Positions 58,623 through 64,000 of a DNA stretch of 64,000 nt are shown piece after piece (the first letter of the stretch is position 1; the number at the start of each line of letters is the position of its first letter). The stretch covers positions 1-64,000 of the forward strand of contig JAVXUO010001356.1 in NCBI GenBank assembly GCA_033065855.1, in the 5' to 3' direction. The notes under the pieces were generated by a model. That model had not been told where the DNA came from. It did not search any database and was given only the letters and a program-made list of their open reading frames with translations. The stretch is from Escallonia rubra. Lineage: Eukaryota; Streptophyta; Magnoliopsida; Escalloniales; Escalloniaceae. A program made the translations under genes and the position numbers.

Positions 58623-59935
58623 ACCTAGTGATGACCAACCTTTCATTTGCATGGAACACTAAATTTAGTAAGGTGTGCATAACTGATATATCACCTGACC
58701 ATTGACTTAAAATAGATAGACTGACTACTTTAATTTTCTTTTCCATATTTTTGTTAGCAAAGCTTAATTTCTTTCGGATAACAAAAAAGATTGTAAAAGG
58801 AAATAATTAGGATGTTCTTAATAAACTTAGGTACAATACTATGTGACAAAAAGGGAAACCTTCTCCATGGCCAGCCAGCACCTCTGCCCTATCTTGCTGT
58901 CGCACCCCTAGAGATGTTCAAAGGTTAAGTGAAACCGAAAGAAATCTAATTGCTTGCGCCATAAATGGCATATGGTCCCCGCAGTTTGAGCAAGCGTCTA
59001 ATAATGCGCTAGTTCTCATCCCTTGTCACTACAATCAGATTACTTGTCGGCGTAGGGTCGCTCAGCTAGTATGGCCTTGATGGTTTATCTTTGAGATGGA
59101 TAGTTCTGTTTGGTGCCATATCAAAATGTGTTTAATATCACAAAAATATTAACTAAAAAAAAGAGCCATATAATTTCTTTCTAGCAAAAATCTAAACCTT
59201 ATCTAGGTTCACAATGATCCAAAAGGTCGGAGACCATCAAAGACTGAGGGGGAGGGGGAGAGAGAACAATTCCCGAAGTCGACGAGTCAAGACGCTGCAA
59301 GGTTATGAGAAACGGAAGATAGCTCACTTTTAACATTCGGCAATTAAGCGGATTAATGAGTTTTTAAGAAGCCTAAGCCTGCAAAATTAGCAGATCAATG
59401 AAAAGGCTAACCACACATAGCCATGCTTTTAATTCCTAGCTTCATCAATACAGAATCGCACTCCATTCAATCCCTTCAAAACCAGAGTTTGAACATATAG
59501 CTCGGTCCATCATATCCTTTATTGTTCGTTTTTACACTATCATTTGTTGCTACAGAGTGCGTCATAGTAAAAAAAAATATGATGAGTTACACATACCGAT
59601 TGTTTTGCGTTTTACTTGTCAATCCCAGGAGTTAAATTAAGCATTACTTAACAAAATTACATTGCAAGAGTTGTGAGTATAATTTCTGAAATGTGATGAG
59701 TGGCCAGAATGTATTTTCATAAATTGAGTCTGTAGGCCACTTCTGTTTATTGGTCAACTAGTTTTTTTGTGGCTGCATGCGCAAAATTAGAGAAAGAGGA
59801 AGTTACTAAATTAGAAGTTAGCTTCCAAATAAAAGATATCAAATTTAGCATTGTCCTTTCTTAATTGTCACATGTTATTACTATGTTACACCAAACATAC
59901 CTCCATAGCAAACAATTTATAGGGTTTTGGCATTG
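58623..59935. other. No recognisable gene
   Basis: AT-rich. 59206-59310 is a diverged copy of 15955-16080. Confidence 0.4.
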
Positions 59936-59945
59936 TAGGTATTAT

Positions 59946-61306
59946 GGGTTAATTTTATGCTACACCTCGTACTTAGGGGTCAGTTGCACCCAGCACCTTA
60001 TGGTTCTAATTTTGGCACCCAGCACCAAAATTTTAAAAATCTTGGCACCCAGCACCAGATGACGGTCAAGAGGCACTTTGACCACACGTCTGCTAGTTTT
60101 TCAGGGGCAAAATAGTCTTATTGCCCCTTAAAGCATACATGTCATCCAGTCAGCTACACATGGCCCAATTGGGCTCTCCACGTCACCAGCTCTGGACTTC
60201 TGGTCTCTAAACTCTCACCCACAGCATCTCCCCATCAACAATGGGTTGCTGTCTTAGCACCACGCCCCCAAAACAACCACCCACATTCCATCCCTTCGAC
60301 CCACCACCACCACCATTTGCCTAAATCTGGCTCCGATGGCAGAGACCCACCACCTCCACCGCCAGTACTGGAGGAAGAAATCGTGAAAGAAGTCCTCTCG
60401 GAAACCCTCATCCCAAAATCACCAACATCGGTAGTAGCAGACATCACCAAACGGCCCAGAGTCCAAGAACCCAAGGTTGAATCACTAGCTCCGCCAAATC
60501 CGACAGACGAAATCGTCTCTGAGGTCTCCGAGATCTGCAGCTTCAGCGGCAGCTTCTCGACTACGACGGTGACCGAGGTGAGGGACGACGACGGCGGAGA
60601 AGTGACCCAAAGGGTCCGTAAGTCTCCCGCGAAGATCCCGAGAAAACGGCCGTACTCCGACAAACTCCCCAAAACGATGGAGAGGGGCGCCCGGTCTCCG
60701 GTCAAAAGGTCGGCTCCATCGCCGGTCCTGGCGAGGACAGTGACGGGTCAGCGGTAGAATGCGGGGCCGGCTAATGGCATCCAGCGGGATCCCGACGAAA
60801 GATGAATCCAGGTAACAGTACTGCGATAGGCTCCATCGGCTCCGGCAGATCTGGTGGTTGGATTGGTGGCTGCTCCGGCAGCATAGTGGCAGATCTGGTG
60901 GTTGCAAAATTTGGCGTCGGCGTCAACAACACAGTGGCACGGCAGCAAGACACCATCCTTGGTGGTCGATTGGCTGTTGGTGCCCCTCGCCGGTGGCTAT
61001 ATGAACCTACATTGCCCCATTTCTTTTCTCTTCTGCTTCATTTCTTTTTAGCTGTCAGAGAGCTGGTGACGTGGAGAGCCCAATTGGGCCATGTGTAGCT
61101 GACTCGATGACATGTATGCTTTAAGGGGCAATAAGACTATTTTGCCCCTGAAAAACTAACAGACGTGTGGTCAAAGTGCCTCTTGACCGTCATCTGGTGC
61201 TGGGTGCCAAGATTTTTAAAATTTTGGTGCTAGGTGCCAAAATTAGAACCATAAGGTGCTGGGTGCAACTGACCCCTAAGTACGGGGTGTAGCGTAAAAT
61301 TAACCC
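59946..61306. mobile_element. Pack-MULE (Mutator-like element carrying a host gene fragment)
   Basis: Long terminal inverted repeats of exactly 248 bp each (59946-60193, 61059-61306) start GGGTTAATTTTAYGCTACAC. They differ at five positions with no gaps, about 98% identical. The flanks are an identical 10-bp TAGGTATTAT (59936-59945, 61307-61316). No transposase is present. The GC-rich centre carries host coding sequence. End similarity and the perfect duplication indicate a recent insertion. Confidence 0.9.
60241..60800 (+). pseudogene. Captured fragment of a plant MGCC-type Ser/Arg-rich protein gene
   Basis: The fragment starts at an ATG with MGCCLSTTPPKQPPTFHPFD, an N-myristoylation/palmitoylation-type start. 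This frame ends at a TAA after about 28 codons. A frame offset by one base continues from about 60317 for 146 codons. It includes a Pro run, EEEIVKEVLSETLIPKSPTS, EIVSEVSEICSFSGSFSTTT, QRVRKSPAKIPRKR and a Ser/Arg/Pro-rich end at a TAG (60755-60757). Proteins with MGCC starts, an EEE-VKEVLSET block, a SEICS-SEST block and a basic RSP-rich tail occur across eudicots as small uncharacterised proteins. The copy has a frame change in a CCA-rich tract and a premature stop, so it is probably non-coding. It could still be transcribed and act through antisense or small RNA. Confidence 0.7.
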
Positions 61307-61523
61307 TAGGTATTATACATTGGCCGCTTGTCTAAAAAAGTGGGATGGAATTATGGACCAAAAAGAAAAGGAATAGACAATGGATCTGATTTTTTTTTTT
61401 TCCAGAAATACAATGGACAGTTTTCGTAAAAACTACGCTAACTTATCCAACAAGAAAATTAAATTAAATGAGAATAAAAGATTATGGAGTAAGCTAACTC
61501 ATTCAACTATATAAAACTAAACA

Positions 61524-61528
<5 letters not shown>

Positions 61529-61587
<59 letters not shown>
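61529..61587. repeat. (TA)n microsatellite
   Basis: About 29 perfect TA units. Confidence 0.97.
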
Positions 61588-61589
<2 letters not shown>

Positions 61590-61974
61590 GCCTAAATTAT
61601 CTCTAACGACCTGTTTTTATCAGCTGGCCCCTCGATAGCCCGAGTCCGTGCTAGACTTTGTCACCACTCGCCTTTAATTTGAACTTAAAAAGAAATCCTG
61701 GAGCAAAAAGCATCATCATGCATGACGAAAGAAGAAATGGCCTTGTAGTTCATCTTCATCGTATCCGAACTCATTAAGCCCTGTGGTTGCCATGTCAAGC
61801 CCTTGTGCTCATGTGATCCACTGATCAGAAAGAGTCGTCAGTATTCGGCAAATAGTGACTTCTCATAAAAACTTGGACCCGGATGCCTCAATTTTTTTGT
61901 GATTTTTCTTTTCTGGGTATAAAGACCGGAGAAATGATTGGCTTTCTATGCATGCTCTGGAGTTAATACATTCG

Positions 61975-62025
61975 TTGCATGAGAGCACTTTTGATAAATT
62001 CAAATTCAGAAGTGCTCTCATGCAA
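61975..62025. repeat. 20-bp stem hairpin
   Basis: Arms TTGCATGAGAGCACTTTTGA and TCAGAAGTGCTCTCATGCAA pair at 19 of 20 positions around an 11-nt AT-rich loop. No transposon ends are apparent around it. Confidence 0.75.
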
Positions 62026-64000
62026 AACTTTGGCTACAAATATAGGTGCAGCAAAGTGAATGCTACAAGACTTAATATCAATAAAAAGAAGGTGTTAAAA
62101 AATCTCGCTTATTATATTAAGCAACAACCATGCTTGTAACAAAACTTTCTCCTCCTACTTTTTATATTAAATTGGTTTTTGTTTAAATTCCAAACAGGTA
62201 AGTATCAGACCACCACGATAGAGGAGCATCACTTTAAATGTCAAATCAGTAAAGTTTTATCAAATGAATCGCGTGGTCAAGTACCTTGAAAAGGTTTGTA
62301 AAGATTGACGTAACTCTGATCCAAGAACATGTAATGGTTGATTGATTAAATGACTTTGATACCATGTTAAAATAACATCATGGTAAAGTAACATTTGCCG
62401 ATCTCTTGTAGTGAATTGATATTGTGGTTTCAGAATTTGGACGAGCCGTCAGCATGATTTTTAATGGCACTTATAAATAACTAAAAGAAATTTCTATTAG
62501 AAAATAGAGTTAAGGAGTTCAAGGAATCGTATCCACCGCCCGTGTGCTTGCTTTAAATCTTATTACATCAAAACACATTGTGTCTAAGCTTTTGTTTACA
62601 ATTATGAGGTATTGTTGAATTATAATAAGATCTCGAGAATATATGTACTTAAGTGTTGAGTAAATATGTCTTCATATCTTTAAGAGTAAAATTGAAATTT
62701 GAGTACTAAAGTAAAATTTTGAAATTTAAGAGCAATGTTACTTTTGGGTGAGGTTTCTTGCATACCCTTCTTTATGTTTACCCATCATTTTATATTTCTT
62801 TGTCGCTAGAGCTAACACTTGACTCTATAATAATCTTTTAGTGACATATACAAAGCAGAGGTGTGAAAAGCGAAAAGGGTCGTCTATAGATAGCCTAAGC
62901 GCCTACATAATTCACTATAGAAATCGTCATGATTGTTTCAAGAATTGCAAGCTTTTGGCGCTTAAATTGACGTAATTTGTAGTTGGATTTCAAAAGATAT
63001 ACTATCAGATAGCAAAAACAAATAGCAGCATTCCAAAATAAGGAATTGAGGCTACTCTCACTCCAGATAGACTATTGGGCTCTCTTTTGTTGCTAAAAGG
63101 TTCATGATTATGTTTGCTTAAAAAAGGCTGGAAGGTCTATAATTATTATAATGTGGGGGCATGCCATGACTTGACAAGATTACCTGTAAACACAATTCTC
63201 AAACAATTTAAACGGCCTACGTTGGGAAAATGTATCTCTTGAACTTATCTTCAAATGATTTGCGAGAATTTGAAAAAATCATTAGAGTTTTTTTACCCTA
63301 AAGCTTTAAAACATTTTCAGTACTGTTTAAGTTACAGCTACTCATGTCTAATATGTTCCGACTCAGCTCCTAATCAAATCAAGTACATAAATGCTTTGAA
63401 CAAAAATTACTTTCATCGTGTTTGCAATGACCGACTCTTATAAAACGATAATACTTTGAGATACAAAAATTTCGATTCAAAGATTGAATACACTTTGGTG
63501 ACTGTTTAAGTGAGTTAATAAGTTGGTTTGATGTACTTGAGATAAACATATTTACCTAGGGTAAACGAAGGTGTGCTAACCTAAACCATGAGCTAATTAG
63601 TTTGTCTGTATGCTGAAAAAGATTGATTGATATTACATTTATGGATTTTATAATTGGGCTTACAATCATTTAGCCTCAAGTCGGTCTAATCTAAAGCTAT
63701 CCCACGTCTTAGCGTGCGTGTTTTACCCTTATTCTCATTTTAAGCTTCAATTATTTGATCTAACCTTTACATGTGTACGTCGAGGTTGGATAGTGTCTCA
63801 TTGTACCTTCCTACCTAAGTTTCATTTGGCCTTTATCACATTTTTTTATATTTCTTTCCACGATAACACATTGCACAATTAAAACTTTAGTCACTGTATG
63901 TATGTACAAGTCATGTGTCATCCCTTTGTTCAGAACTGGCAAAAGCCACGTGTCATTGGTCATTGTTGTTATTGATTTGACAGTTTTATAAACATACACC
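62026..64000. other. AT-rich sequence, no recognisable gene
   Basis: Stops are frequent in all frames. The short frames (for example 63255-63443) are unsupported. Confidence 0.5.

Noticed and set aside
1-64000. CRISPR arrays, operons, phage genes or bacterial-type systems
   Set aside because: None found. Introns, plant gene families and plant transposons show this is a nuclear plant sequence.

Overview
This window looks like a transposon-dense intergenic stretch of a flowering-plant (eudicot-type) nuclear genome. The evidence is the element types (Copia and Gypsy LTR elements, Mutator-like elements with 9-10 bp target duplications, Tourist, Stowaway and hAT elements, a tRNA-derived SINE, an L1-type LINE), plant-type spliced genes, and high AT content broken by GC-rich element interiors. 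No rRNA, tRNA gene, operon or CRISPR is visible. I cannot name the species.

Host genes are few. Two spliced paralogues for secreted glycine-rich proteins (GRP-A, 13560-14255; GRP-B, 43768-44814, both minus strand) look intact: signal-peptide exon, phase-1 intron, Gly-rich exon, Cys-rich tail, TATA box. A third, more divergent glycine-rich locus (GRP-C, 4742-5443) has a recognisable second exon with 48-bp internal repeats but no recognisable first exon and a small frame-shifting duplication. Two decayed host genes keep their exon-intron structure: an SC35-type splicing factor (2060-2948) with a hAT-like element inside exon 1, and an ERD6-like sugar transporter (32407-34440).

Layout: 1-1978 Copia element (minus, runs off the edge); 2060-2948 SC35 pseudogene; 3186-3497 CACTA-type end; 4742-5443 GRP-C; 11208-11402 SINE; 12300-13080 Copia remnant; 13560-14255 GRP-A; 16633-20920 a run of one PIF/Tourist, one Stowaway and two Mutator-like elements, all with target duplications; 22136-26916 a complete non-autonomous LTR element carrying pieces of two host genes; 26917-39505 old Gypsy-type LTR sequence enclosing the ERD6-like pseudogene and another gene fragment; 40507-42021 hAT-like element; 43768-44814 GRP-B; 46440-48735 tandem arrays split by a solo LTR; 51556-58622 a LINE broken up by an autonomous-type hAT element and two small elements; 59946-61306 a Pack-MULE carrying a host gene fragment; then AT-rich sequence.

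The main theme is gene-fragment capture. (1) The LTR element at 22136 carries the start of a chloroplast PP2C phosphatase (PBCP-like) joined to exon 1 of a cytosolic HSP70, the joint lying at the HSP70 initiator codon. (2) The Pack-MULE at 59946 carries part of an MGCC-starting plant protein gene between 248-bp terminal repeats that differ at only five positions. (3) The ERD6-like exons lie between Gypsy-type LTR sequences and a CACTA-type end. All coordinates and identity counts were made by eye.
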